In this document: positions 35,980 through 45,024 of the stretch, one piece after another
Position numbering within the stretch: position 1 is the first letter of the stretch
How the letters are laid out: every line of letters starts with the position of its first letter
NCBI RefSeq assembly: GCF_900168055.1
Contig: NZ_FUYS01000005.1
Coordinates: forward strand, 248,001 to 312,000
DNA: 64,000 bases
Source: Parapedobacter luteus
Lineage (GTDB): Bacteria > Bacteroidota > Bacteroidia > Sphingobacteriales > Sphingobacteriaceae
Direction of reading: 5' to 3'
Position numbers and translations under genes: made by a program
Notes under the pieces: generated by a model
Database searches by the model: none
The model's input: only the letters and a program-made list of their open reading frames with translations
What the model was told of the DNA's origin: nothing

Positions 35980-37101
35980 TTAGGGCGCGGACAGTGTGAT
36001 GGACACGGCTGAGTTGTTTCTGATTTCCTCGTTCGCCCGTAGGACGAGCCTATCGCCTTCCTTAATATCGCCGAATACCTCGGTTTTGTCCGGTGTTATA
36101 TTCCCCGTCGTAATCGGCACCCAGCTGGCCTTGTTGTCTTCCACTTTGATGACATATACACCCTGTGTACTATTTAACACGGCTGACGATGGGATCGCGA
36201 AACCGTTGGCAAGTCCATTAAGTGGGATGTTTACTTCAGCTACCATTCCGGGCAGCAATCGTTTTTCGGCATTATTCACATCCATCTCGATACGTTGCGA
36301 TCGCAGCCGGGTGTCGAGCGCGCCTGCCAGTCGGTTCACATGGGCCTCGAATGGCTGGTTGGGGAGCGACTTGACCGTGAAGGTCACCTCGCCGTTTTTT
36401 TGTAGATAGCCGGTGTACGCTTCAGGTATGCTGACGACCAGCCGGAGCCGCTGATGATCTTGCAGGGTAAAAATGGGTGCTTCCGAACCGCGGCCGGTAG
36501 GTCCCACATAAGCTCCGGGACTGACATTGCGCGCAGTTATCACGCCGCTGAACGGAGCACGTATTTCCAGGTAATTGCGCATATCGGTCACCTCGGCATG
36601 AGCGGCCTTGGCAGCTTCCAGCTGGGCGAGATCCGCGTTTTGACGCGCCAAGGCGAGGTCCAGATCGTTCTGCGACACCGTGCCCGGCGTTTTGCTGGTC
36701 TGTAGCAGGCGCTCATACGTGGCTTTGCTGGCCAGGTAGGTGGCCTCTTGTGATTTAAGCCGAGATGCAGCGCCCAGCAGCTGTGAATTAAGTTCGGGGG
36801 CCTCCAACGTGGCCAGCAACTGCCCGGCGCGTACTTCGCTGCCGACATCGGCATGCAGCGTTTTTATGAAGCTGCTGACTTTGGCATACAGGTCTACCTG
36901 TTGGTAGGCGACCAGCTCGCCCGGTATCTTGAGCGTTGATGATAACCGGTCAGGCTTCAGTTCGAATGCGGCAATGGCTGGCGCTGCGGCTTCAATTGCC
37001 GCGGAACCACCGGATTCGTTTTCTGCATTTGAAGGGCTGCACGCGTGCCAAGCAGTAGTACTTGCAAGCAGTGCTATCATCAGAATCGTTCTAGTCATCA
37101 T
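35980..37101 (-). CDS. RND efflux periplasmic adaptor (membrane fusion protein)
   Basis: A 373-residue HlyD/AcrA-type adaptor, probably a lipoprotein (signal followed by WHACSP, Cys21). The lipoyl halves are VDLYAKVSSFIKTLHADVGSEVRAGQ and FSGVITARNVSPGAYVGP, flanking a coiled-coil hairpin (~105-170), then the beta-barrel domain and a C-terminal membrane-proximal domain. It links the RND pump to the TolC channel. Its ATG overlaps the stop of the pump gene (ATGA), so the two are translationally coupled. Confidence 0.94.
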   Translation of the reverse strand: MMTRTILMIALLASTTAWHACSPSNAENESGGSAAIEAAAPAIAAFELKPDRLSSTLKIPGELVAYQQVDLYAKVSSFIKTLHADVGSEVRAGQLLATLEAPELNSQLLGAASRLKSQEATYLASKATYERLLQTSKTPGTVSQNDLDLALARQNADLAQLEAAKAAHAEVTDMRNYLEIRAPFSGVITARNVSPGAYVGPTGRGSEAPIFTLQDHQRLRLVVSIPEAYTGYLQKNGEVTFTVKSLPNQPFEAHVNRLAGALDTRLRSQRIEMDVNNAEKRLLPGMVAEVNIPLNGLANGFAIPSSAVLNSTQGVYVIKVEDNKASWVPITTGNITPDKTEVFGDIKEGDRLVLRANEEIRNNSAVSITLSAP

Positions 37102-40100
37102 GTTTTCGATTGGATATAATGTATGCTTTCTTCATCTTCTGGATCCAAAGATACGCTTTGCGTAGAGGCTTTCGCTTGGCCCCAGCCAAATACAAGTGGT
37201 AGGATAAAAAGTGCAGCAACCGTAGAGGCCGCCAACCCGCCAATTACTGCCCGGCCTAATGGTGAAGATTGGTCGCCGCCCTCCCCATGACCAATGGCCA
37301 TGGGGATCATGCCGACAATCATTGCCAAGGCTGTCATCAAAATAGGGCGCATTCGTAAAGCCGCAGCCTCCCGCGCAGCCAATAGGGCATCCCCATTATG
37401 CTTGCGGAGCTGCTCGGCGTTGGTAATCAGCAGCACCGCATTGGATATGGATACACCCACGGACATAATCATTCCCATATACGATTGGAGGTTCAACGTG
37501 GAGCCGGTAGCCATTAGCAGCAGCAATGAACCTACAATCACGGCCGGCACGGTAGCCAGTACGATGCCCGAAACTTTAAACGATTGGAAGTTAGCAGCCA
37601 ACATCAGGAAAATTACGACGATGGCCACCATGAGCCCGTTTTCTAGGCTGCTCATCGTGTCATCCAGGGTTTGGCTCAATCCAATCAGTTCGATGCTAAG
37701 CCCTCGGGGCAGCTCGCCCAGCGAGGCAATTGCCGCCTTCACGTCTTTTGCCGCCGTATTTAGATCCACATCGCTGAGGTTGGCCGTCACGGACAGCATC
37801 GGCAACGCCCCCAGGTTGTCGTTTTCGCCGTTGGTGGTGCCGGTCGTGATCGTTGCCACATCGCCGAGCACGGGGCGCGCGCTGTTGCTAAGCAGCGGTA
37901 TCTCCGCGATGTCATTGATGCTGGCCATTTCGCTTTCGGGTACTTGCACCTGCACGCTATAACTCAGGCCCGCTTCGGCGTCTACCCACGTGTTTTTTTC
38001 GGTAAACCGGGAAGACGATGTCGCCGCGATAAGTGAGCGGCTTATATCGGTCATGTCCAATCCCAACTGAGCCGCTCGGACACGATCGACCTCAATGTTA
38101 ATAGCTGGATAATTGACGGACTGGCCCAGCTGTACATCCCTCAAATAGGGTACGGCGGAGAGCTTGTCGATGACATGTTGGGCATATTGCTGGCTCAGTG
38201 CCTTGTCCCGTCCGGATAGCCGCACTTCGATGGGGGTCGGCGATCCCTGGCTGAGTATTTTCTCGGTAAGTTCGATCGGTTCAAAAGAAAGCTTTACGTC
38301 AGGCAGTTCGGTCCTTAACCGTTGACGGATACGTTCCTTCAGCCCATCCAAATCGGTGTGGTAGTGTTCGGCTAATGACACTTGGACAACCGCTTCATGC
38401 GGCTGGGCCATCCAAAGGAAAATCGGACTGATGGAAAACAGCGACGGGTGGTTGCCAACGTAGGCAGAAGTAATGGCGATGTTTTCCGCACCTACAATGT
38501 CTTTAATAGCTGCCAGCGCATCCAGCGTAATTTTTTCCGTGTACTCGATTCGGGTGCCTTCCGCCGCGCGTAAACGTACCTGAAACTGGCGGCCGTTTAC
38601 CTTAGGCAGGACATCCCTGCCGATGTTCATCATGAGCACTGCCGCAACACCGCATACCACCACGAGGTAAGTGGCCACTATCGGTTTGCGATAGGGCATC
38701 ATCCGCTCGATGAAGCGGAGGTATCGCATGCGCATCCGTTCAAAGAAGCTTACTTTGCCGTCCCGGTTGCTGTCTTCGCGTTCTACCAGCACTTTCTTTT
38801 GGCTCCACGTATCCGTTTCGCTTTCGGCATCCAGGCCCGAAGCGGCGAATTCTTCCGCGTCGCTCATCGCTTGTCCGCGTTCGTTCCTGCGATGCTTGAC
38901 CTTCATCATCCAGTTGGCCATCACGGGCACAAACGTCTGTGCCAGAAAGTAAGAAATGATCATACTGAAGCCGATGGCCAGTGCCAGTGGCAGGAATAGC
39001 GATCCCGGTATACCTCCCATTGTAAACGCTGGAGCAAATACGGCCAATATACAAAGCAGGATGAGCAATTTGGGGAAAGCAATTTCTTTACATGCATCCC
39101 AGATGGCTAATGCCTTGGGCTTACCCATGTCAAGGTGTTGATGAATGTTTTCGATGGTCACGGTACTTTCATCCACGAGAATACCAATCGCCAAGGCAAG
39201 TCCGCTGAGCGTCATGATGTTAATCGTTTGTCCAAAAAGACTCAGGAACAGCACGCCGGAAATGATCGATGTAGGAATCGTAAGTATCACAATGAGTGCA
39301 CCCCGCAAGTCACCCAAGAACAGGATGACCATTAACCCCGTCAGGATGGCACCGATAGCGCCTTCGGTGAGCAAGCTTTTTACCGAGTTGATGACATATG
39401 TGGATTGGTCAAACTCATAACGCAATTGTACATCCTCGGGAAGTTGGCTTTGAATGACGGGCAGTGATTTTTTTAGGTTTTGTACCACTTCCCAGGTAGA
39501 AGCATCAGCGTTTTTCGAGACATTGAGGTATACCGAACGGCGGCCATTGACCAAGGCATACCCGGCGGCAATGTCTGCACCGTCTTCCACCGAGGCGACA
39601 TCGCGTAGGTACAGATTAGATACGCCGCCCTTAAACAGGGGAATGTTTTCGAAATCTCGGATCCCCTTTATGAGTGTGTTTGTCGGGGTGATGTAGTTTT
39701 TATCTCCAACACGTACGTTGCCCGAAGGGGAAGTTTGATTGTTGAAGCGTAGCGCGGCAACCAATTGGTCCGGTGAAAGATTATGCGAGCGGAGCCGTTC
39801 GGGATCCACTTTGATGACCACCGTGCGCACATTGCCGCCAAAAGGCGGCGGCGCTACAAGGCCGGGGATACGGGTGAATGAAGCCCGCACATAGGTGTTG
39901 GCCAGGTTCGCCAGTTCATTATTGTTGCGTATATCGCTGCTCAACACTAACTGGCCCACGGGGAGTGTGGAAGCATCAAACCGGATGATGAACGGCGGGT
40001 TCGAGCCTGCCGGGAAGATGGCTTGAATGCGATTGGCGAAACCGGTGAGCTCGGCGGCCGCCTGAGCCATATCCGTGCCGGGATAGAAGCTGATTTTCAT

Positions 40101-40370
40101 CAGCGTAAGCCCCTGTATGTTTTTGGTCTCAATACTCTTGATGCCATTGACAAACAGCATAATGTTGATATACTGCTTGCCAAACATCGCTTCCATTTGA
40201 TCCGGTGTATAACCCGAAAACGGGTGGGAAAGGTATATGACCGGCAGGTCAAGTTTAGGAAAGATATCCACCTTGATGGAGCTAATTGCTTTGATGCCGA
40301 AGAAAAACAGGCCGGCTACAATAACCAGGATGGTGATGGGTTTACGGAGTGCAAAGCGGATTAAGTTCAT
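37098..40370 (-). CDS. RND multidrug-type efflux pump (AcrB/MdtB-like)
   Basis: A 1090-residue RND inner-membrane pump with twelve predicted membrane helices and two large periplasmic domains. It begins MNLIRFALRKPITILV and has the repeated fold of the HAE1/hydrophobe family (GLALAIGILVDESTVTIENIHQHL in the first half, and SYMGMIMSVGVSISNAVLLITNAE in the second). Heavy-metal (CusA) types usually carry a methionine set that I do not see, so organic substrates are likelier. The order TolC-pump-adaptor is typical of Bacteroidota. Confidence 0.95.
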   Translation of the reverse strand: MNLIRFALRKPITILVIVAGLFFFGIKAISSIKVDIFPKLDLPVIYLSHPFSGYTPDQMEAMFGKQYINIMLFVNGIKSIETKNIQGLTLMKISFYPGTDMAQAAAELTGFANRIQAIFPAGSNPPFIIRFDASTLPVGQLVLSSDIRNNNELANLANTYVRASFTRIPGLVAPPPFGGNVRTVVIKVDPERLRSHNLSPDQLVAALRFNNQTSPSGNVRVGDKNYITPTNTLIKGIRDFENIPLFKGGVSNLYLRDVASVEDGADIAAGYALVNGRRSVYLNVSKNADASTWEVVQNLKKSLPVIQSQLPEDVQLRYEFDQSTYVINSVKSLLTEGAIGAILTGLMVILFLGDLRGALIVILTIPTSIISGVLFLSLFGQTINIMTLSGLALAIGILVDESTVTIENIHQHLDMGKPKALAIWDACKEIAFPKLLILLCILAVFAPAFTMGGIPGSLFLPLALAIGFSMIISYFLAQTFVPVMANWMMKVKHRRNERGQAMSDAEEFAASGLDAESETDTWSQKKVLVEREDSNRDGKVSFFERMRMRYLRFIERMMPYRKPIVATYLVVVCGVAAVLMMNIGRDVLPKVNGRQFQVRLRAAEGTRIEYTEKITLDALAAIKDIVGAENIAITSAYVGNHPSLFSISPIFLWMAQPHEAVVQVSLAEHYHTDLDGLKERIRQRLRTELPDVKLSFEPIELTEKILSQGSPTPIEVRLSGRDKALSQQYAQHVIDKLSAVPYLRDVQLGQSVNYPAINIEVDRVRAAQLGLDMTDISRSLIAATSSSRFTEKNTWVDAEAGLSYSVQVQVPESEMASINDIAEIPLLSNSARPVLGDVATITTGTTNGENDNLGALPMLSVTANLSDVDLNTAAKDVKAAIASLGELPRGLSIELIGLSQTLDDTMSSLENGLMVAIVVIFLMLAANFQSFKVSGIVLATVPAVIVGSLLLLMATGSTLNLQSYMGMIMSVGVSISNAVLLITNAEQLRKHNGDALLAAREAAALRMRPILMTALAMIVGMIPMAIGHGEGGDQSSPLGRAVIGGLAASTVAALFILPLVFGWGQAKASTQSVSLDPEDEESIHYIQSKT

Positions 40371-40376
40371 AGACGG

Positions 40377-41774
40377 CTATAATTCATTCATAAAAAGTTC
40401 AATATCTCCCGAGGCGGCGGCTTTGAGCAGAAATGCCTGCCACACATTGTTATAGGCGATATCCCGGTCGGTTTCAGCGCGAACCAGCGCATACAGCGCT
40501 TGCGTAACATCGACCAAGTTGGCAAGTCCGTTGTTATACAGCACGGTTCGCTGTTGATAAGCTTCCGCTGCGGCTTTTACCTGTATGGGTGCTTCCCGGT
40601 AATTTCGCAGGGCATTTGCAATCTTAGCGTCTGCCAACTGCAATTGAGCAGAAAGCTGCTGGCTAGCCAGGTGATATTCTTCACGTAGGCCTGTGGAAAC
40701 GAGCTGCTGGGCTTTTATCTGCATGGCAACGCGCGCGATCTGCGTAATGTTCCAAGTAATGCCCAGCCCCAGGAGGTAATTGGTGCGTGAGGGATTAATG
40801 CCGTCCCAGTAACTCCGGGTATATGCATGCTGGTCCTGCGCGTAATTGCTGGAAAACCCCGAGGCGCGCGTCTGAAAAACGCCCACCAGCGATACGGTCG
40901 GAAAACTAAACGTTTTGAAGTACCGTGCCTGCCGGTCATTGAAGTCCACGCGGCTTTGGTACCACTGCAATTCAGGATGCCCTGAAAGTACCGAATCGCT
41001 GGACAATTCGCCCAACGTATTGGGGATGCGGGTGAAGAAAAAGCTGTCCAGCCTGAATTCAGTAGGCGCTACGCCCATCAATACGGCGAGCTGAGTGGCT
41101 TGTTCCTGTTCAAGGTCTTGGGCTTTGACTAATGCAATATGCGCGTTCGAAACTTCCGCATTGGCCTGTGACGAATCTACGCCGGCAATGAGCCCGTTCA
41201 GGGCGCGGGTGACGGTGACTTGGCGGAAGGTATCCGCCCGTGCCAGGTTTTTGCGATAGGATTCCGTGAGCCGTTGCGCAGCCAGGAGGTTAAGGTAGGC
41301 TGCGGCCACCTTTACGCGGTGCTGAAATACTTCCTGTTGATAGTCCCGCTGCTCGCGCGTGGCTGCCGCCGCTGCGGTCTTCATCCGTTCGTGAGCACGG
41401 CCGAACGCAAAAACTTCCCAGTTAATGTTGCCTAAATACAGGGCGCCGAACGCTGCATTCCAATTCTGGTCCGGAAGGGGTAAGCCGGATGAGCTCACGC
41501 CCAGCCCACCGAACCCGTACGCAGGGCCGTTTTGCCCGTTGACCGTGCCATATACCTGCTGGGCAGACAACGAAAAGTTAGGCAGGTAATCCCGTTTGGC
41601 TTGTGAAACTGCTGCGTTTGCGGCCTCCGCATAAGCAGCCTTGGCTTTGATCCGTCCGTAATTTTCTGTTGCCGTTTGAATGGCTTGTTTGAGGGAAAGC
41701 GTTTGCTGTGCCTGCAGGTAGTGCCCCATAAAAAGGCATGTCAATAACAGCAAATAGCATGAAATAGATCGCAT
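40377..41774 (-). CDS. TolC family outer-membrane efflux channel
   Basis: A 465-residue exported protein (signal peptide ending at LQAQ). It has two copies of the outer-membrane efflux protein repeat, with long coiled-coil helices (for example TFRQVTVTRALNGLIAGVDSSQANAEVSNAHIALVKAQDLE) separated by strands. It forms the channel for the RND pump encoded next (6-bp gap). Its promoter contains the direct-repeat motif found before the response-regulator gene. Confidence 0.94.
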   Translation of the reverse strand: MRSISCYLLLLTCLFMGHYLQAQQTLSLKQAIQTATENYGRIKAKAAYAEAANAAVSQAKRDYLPNFSLSAQQVYGTVNGQNGPAYGFGGLGVSSSGLPLPDQNWNAAFGALYLGNINWEVFAFGRAHERMKTAAAAATREQRDYQQEVFQHRVKVAAAYLNLLAAQRLTESYRKNLARADTFRQVTVTRALNGLIAGVDSSQANAEVSNAHIALVKAQDLEQEQATQLAVLMGVAPTEFRLDSFFFTRIPNTLGELSSDSVLSGHPELQWYQSRVDFNDRQARYFKTFSFPTVSLVGVFQTRASGFSSNYAQDQHAYTRSYWDGINPSRTNYLLGLGITWNITQIARVAMQIKAQQLVSTGLREEYHLASQQLSAQLQLADAKIANALRNYREAPIQVKAAAEAYQQRTVLYNNGLANLVDVTQALYALVRAETDRDIAYNNVWQAFLLKAAASGDIELFMNEL

Positions 41775-41811
41775 AATTTGACAGGATGTAAAAGTATCTG
41801 CTTGTATAACG

Positions 41812-41845
41812 CAAATTTAGCATGCTATTTTGAAGTAATTTTGAA
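41812..41845 (-). promoter_or_regulatory. tolC promoter with direct-repeat operator
   Basis: On the minus strand TTCAAA (41845-41840), 5 bp, TTCAAA (41834-41829), 9 bp, then TAAATTTG (41819-41812), 37 nt before the tolC ATG. The two half-sites are 11 bp apart, as in PhoB/OmpR-type sites, and occupy the place of the -33 element. The promoter of the adjacent response-regulator gene has the same arrangement. Confidence 0.72.
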
Positions 41846-41896
41846 GAAATGGACAAGATAACGGGCCTATCCGTAACAAAAATGTATAGAATCGGA

Positions 41897-43198
41897 TTAG
41901 GCGCCGGCAAATACTTCGGTTTTGCGTACTTGCACCTTGTTGGGATCGAATAAGACCGATACGCAATGCCAACCATCGGCATAATGGTAAGCGATATTAA
42001 AACCACTGATTTCACAAATTTGCCTGACGATTGCCAGGCCGAGGCCGATACCATCACTGCTCTGGTTGTTTTTCTTGAATCGTTGGAAAAGCTCCTCCGT
42101 TGGTGTTTTGGGTGCAATACCTGTGTTGCGGACAACCAGTTGTTCCGAAGTGAGGTTTACTACGATGTGACCTTCCTGGACATTGTGACGAATGGCATTG
42201 TGCAGCAAGTTGTTGAGCAAGATTTCGGCCAACGTCGGATGTAGCTTTACATGCACATTTTTATTGACCTGCCGTTGCACAGTAAGCGATTTCAGCTGGA
42301 TAAGCTCCTGGTAGGCTGAGAGTGTGGCGGTTGTTAGCGTGCACAGCCGGATATGTTCGGACGGCTCAAATTCGTGGTTTTCCAGTTTGGTCAGCAATAA
42401 AAGTGACCGGTTGATACGCGAGAGCTTTTCCACGGAATGTTGTGTTTCGGCTATCAGCTGGGCTTGATCGGCCCGTATCGGCGTATTGGCCAGTAAATCC
42501 AGTTTACTGCGGATAACGGCCAACGGCGTTTGAAGTTCGTGCGATGCGTTTTCGCTGAATTCTTTGAGCGAAGCATAGTCCTCACTGATTTTATCAGTCA
42601 TTTTTTGTAAAAGCATGTTCAGCTCCTTAAACTCCTTGGTGCTCGTCTGCGGGAATCCAATTTTTTCTTTTTGCTTTAAGCTGAACGATTGTATCGCCCT
42701 GAGCGTTTGGTAGAAGGGCTTAAGGATATAGCCAGATACGATATGCGCGGTGAGTGCTACGCAACAGGCAATTAGCAACATTTTCCAGATTACGCCACTC
42801 ATCATTCCGGCGAGGATTTGCTTCGCTTTGATGACGTAATCATGCGACTCAATCCGGTAGTAAGTGTCGCCGATTTGGTAATAAGAAGTAACGGTAAGCT
42901 GGCATTCTTCACGCTGTAGATCTTCGTTAAAATAGTTTTCTTCCGTTATCCGAACGTGTTCATCAGGGAGTGGTCCAGCTATTTTCGACACATGGATCGG
43001 TCTTCCCTGCGCGTATTTTTCATGTGGGATACCTTGGCGGAGTTGGGAGGCGACTACACCATTGACCTGCGTAAGCCGTTCGATTTCCGCTTCGTCTATT
43101 TTTTTGCGGATGTTGTAATGGCTAATCGCCATACTGATTGGGGTGGTAAGAATCAGTATGCCCACAAACCACAGGGTGAATTTATTAACCAGCTTCAT
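41897..43198 (-). CDS. Sensor histidine kinase of the efflux cluster
   Basis: A 433-residue membrane kinase: two membrane helices (~8-28 and ~140-160) around a periplasmic sensor of ~110 residues, a short linker, the H-box SENASHELQTPLAVIR with the phosphorylated His220, N-box NNLLHNAIRHN, and a G-box DGIGLGLAIV. The start at 43198 (MKLVNKF) overlaps the end of the response-regulator gene by 14 bp; the longer frame lies inside that gene. An ATG at 43210 is also possible. It probably senses the substrate of the downstream RND pump. Confidence 0.93.
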   Translation of the reverse strand: MKLVNKFTLWFVGILILTTPISMAISHYNIRKKIDEAEIERLTQVNGVVASQLRQGIPHEKYAQGRPIHVSKIAGPLPDEHVRITEENYFNEDLQREECQLTVTSYYQIGDTYYRIESHDYVIKAKQILAGMMSGVIWKMLLIACCVALTAHIVSGYILKPFYQTLRAIQSFSLKQKEKIGFPQTSTKEFKELNMLLQKMTDKISEDYASLKEFSENASHELQTPLAVIRSKLDLLANTPIRADQAQLIAETQHSVEKLSRINRSLLLLTKLENHEFEPSEHIRLCTLTTATLSAYQELIQLKSLTVQRQVNKNVHVKLHPTLAEILLNNLLHNAIRHNVQEGHIVVNLTSEQLVVRNTGIAPKTPTEELFQRFKKNNQSSDGIGLGLAIVRQICEISGFNIAYHYADGWHCVSVLFDPNKVQVRKTEVFAGA

Positions 43199-43877
43199 AC
43201 TTGTCTGCATTGAATTTGTAGCCCAATCCGTATACGGTGTCAATGTAGTCCCGTCCGCCCAGGTGATTGATTTTCTTTCGGAGGTTTTTGATGTGCTGGT
43301 ACACGAAGTCAAAATTAGGAAGGCCGTCAATGTAGTCTCCCCAAAGGTGGATAGCAATGGCTTGTCGAGACAATACCCGATTCTTGTTGACGACCAGGTA
43401 GAGCAGTAGTTCAAACTCCTTGCGAGTAATATCCAATAGCAGGCCGTTTACCCGAGCCTCAAACGAATCGGTGTTGATAACCAGCTCGTTAAAGGCGATG
43501 CTGTTGCTCCCGCCAAGCTGCTTGCGCCGGTAAATGGCCCGTAGCCGGGCATGCAGTTCAGACAGGTGGAAAGGTTTCGTCAGGTAGTCGTCTGCCCCCA
43601 ATTCCAACCCGCTGATTTTGTCATCCAGCGCATTTTTTGCGGATATGATGAGGATTCCGCTTTGAATTTTTCCATCTTTTATCCGTGTGAGCAAGTCGAG
43701 GCCGTTCCCGTCGGGAAGCATGATGTCGAGCAGGATACAATCGTAGGAAAACAGGTGTAATTTCTCCCATGCGTTTGAGTAATCTTCCGCCAATTCGCAA
43801 ATATACCCTTCTTGGGCCATTAGTCCCAGAATGCTGCTTGCAAGCTCACGATTGTCTTCGATGACAAGGACTTTCAT
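43185..43877 (-). CDS. OmpR/PhoB-family response regulator of the efflux cluster
   Basis: A 230-residue regulator. The receiver domain has acidic residues Glu7-Asp8, the phosphorylated Asp51 in LLDIMLPDG, and Lys101. The C-terminal winged helix (about residues 130-226) contains LTRKEFELL-like DITRKEFELLLYLVVNKNRVLSRQAI and VYGLGYKF. It is the first gene of a minus-strand run: regulator, kinase, tolC, pump, adaptor. Its own promoter and that of tolC share the same operator, so it most likely controls both. Confidence 0.95.
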   Translation of the reverse strand: MKVLVIEDNRELASSILGLMAQEGYICELAEDYSNAWEKLHLFSYDCILLDIMLPDGNGLDLLTRIKDGKIQSGILIISAKNALDDKISGLELGADDYLTKPFHLSELHARLRAIYRRKQLGGSNSIAFNELVINTDSFEARVNGLLLDITRKEFELLLYLVVNKNRVLSRQAIAIHLWGDYIDGLPNFDFVYQHIKNLRKKINHLGGRDYIDTVYGLGYKFNADKYEAG

Positions 43878-43916
43878 CTATTCATTGTTTTAACCACGCC
43901 GGGTTCATGGTAAAAA

Positions 43917-43950
43917 CAAAGATAGGATAGAAATTTGAATAAATTTTGAA
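43917..43950 (-). promoter_or_regulatory. Response-regulator promoter with direct-repeat operator
   Basis: On the minus strand TTCAAA (43950-43945), 5 bp, TTCAAA (43939-43934), 9 bp, then TATCTTTG (43924-43917), 39 nt before the ATG. Both spacings are the same as in the tolC promoter, and the first 9 bases of the operator, TTCAAAATT, are identical in the two. Confidence 0.72.
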
Positions 43951-43997
43951 ATAGTGGGAGCCATCCGCCGCGTACAAACATATACGGCTTTTCATTG

Positions 43998-44029
43998 TTT
44001 GTTTTTGTAGGTAAGTTTGGCTAAGTTTG
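43998..44029 (+). promoter_or_regulatory. Promoter of the DUF4293 gene
   Basis: TTTG (43998-44001), a 20-bp spacer, then TAAGTTTG (44022-44029). A second TAAGTTTG lies 10 bp upstream (44012-44019). The ATG follows at 44051. An in-frame TTG start at 44027 lies inside the box and is rejected. Confidence 0.62.
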
Positions 44030-44050
44030 CCTACAATAAAAGCAATTTTT

Positions 44051-44524
44051 ATGATCCAACGTATCCAAACCATTTGGTTGTTTTTGGCGTCGGCTACAAT
44101 TTTTGCCTTGTTTCTTTTCCCTTATCTTCAGTATGCTGATATCGGTGGACTGGGCAAAGCATTAAAGGTCACCGGAGTCTATCGCGGGTTGGAAGGGCAG
44201 GCTATCCGGGAAGAATTTTTTGTCTTGCAGTCCATTGCCACCGTCCTGTTGGGTGTATTTCCGTTGTACATTATTTTTAAGTTCAGAAACCGAAAGCAGC
44301 AGATCCAGTTGGTTGTTTTAGCCGTTGTGCTGATTTTATTATTCGGCGTTTGGCTATATACGGCAGCAAGCGGGGCGCTGACAGAGGCGAGACAGTTTCT
44401 TTCGGCGCGGAATATCGGTGTTGGTTTTTTCCTGCTGCCTATCAGTATCATCTTTTTATTGATGGCGTTGGGAGGTATCCGGCGCGACGAAAAGTTAATC
44501 AAATCCGCAGATCGACTGAGATGA
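44051..44524 (+). CDS. DUF4293 family membrane protein
   Basis: A 157-residue protein with four membrane segments (~7-25, ~57-74, ~80-100, ~122-142). The start MIQRIQTIWLFLASATIFALFLFPY is the typical opening of DUF4293 proteins, which are small Bacteroidota membrane proteins of unknown function. The stop overlaps the next start codon (ATGA). Confidence 0.82.
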   Translation: MIQRIQTIWLFLASATIFALFLFPYLQYADIGGLGKALKVTGVYRGLEGQAIREEFFVLQSIATVLLGVFPLYIIFKFRNRKQQIQLVVLAVVLILLFGVWLYTAASGALTEARQFLSARNIGVGFFLLPISIIFLLMALGGIRRDEKLIKSADRLR

Positions 44525-45006
44525 CGAGACAAAAGTTATTGCTGGTGATGCTGATACTCTCTTCAGCAACGGCTGTATCTGCCCGCGGGACCGCCGCCCG
44601 CGATTCCAGCGTGCTTGTTATTGACGATATCCGGTTCGAAGCAGAGCGGTTTGTTGTTGACTCCGCTACCAACGTAGCCACGGTGGAGCTGTCGCTTGTC
44701 AACTTGAAAAAAACGCCCCGCGAGCTGAAGGTTAACGTCTACGGGACTCAACTGGTAGACGACAGGCGGGATGCATATTATTTTTCGACGATTGGGTTGG
44801 GCCGTGTATTGATGCGTTTTACCGATAAACAAAACTACTTGCACTACCTATTGCAGCCCGATAGTCCTGCCAAGCTTGTGATCACCGCCGAAGGTATTTC
44901 CCCGGGGGCGGCCATTCAAGTGGTAAAAATCGTTTTTGAAGACAGTGCGGAAGAAGGAAGGTTCCTTGATGCTTACCTCACGGAGGCGTCAGGCGCAGCT
45001 AACTAA
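44521..45006 (+). CDS. Exported protein of unknown function
   Basis: A 161-residue protein with a signal peptide ending near AVSARG. The mature part is beta-rich (VATVELSLVNLKKTPRELKVNVYGTQLVDDRRDAYYFST) and resembles an immunoglobulin-like periplasmic domain. I do not recognise a family. Its ATG overlaps the stop of the DUF4293 gene by 4 bp, so the two are coupled. The much longer open frame starting at 44350 runs over that gene and is not used. Confidence 0.8.
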   Translation: MTRQKLLLVMLILSSATAVSARGTAARDSSVLVIDDIRFEAERFVVDSATNVATVELSLVNLKKTPRELKVNVYGTQLVDDRRDAYYFSTIGLGRVLMRFTDKQNYLHYLLQPDSPAKLVITAEGISPGAAIQVVKIVFEDSAEEGRFLDAYLTEASGAAN

Positions 45007-45024
45007 CCCCTTTTTTTTGGGTTA
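45004..45024. terminator. Small hairpin formed by two converging stop codons
   Basis: TAACCC (45004-45009) and GGGTTA (45019-45024) are complementary and each contains a stop codon (the plus-strand TAA and the minus-strand TAA). The loop includes a run of T on the plus strand. The stem is only 6 bp, so terminator function is uncertain. Confidence 0.3.
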
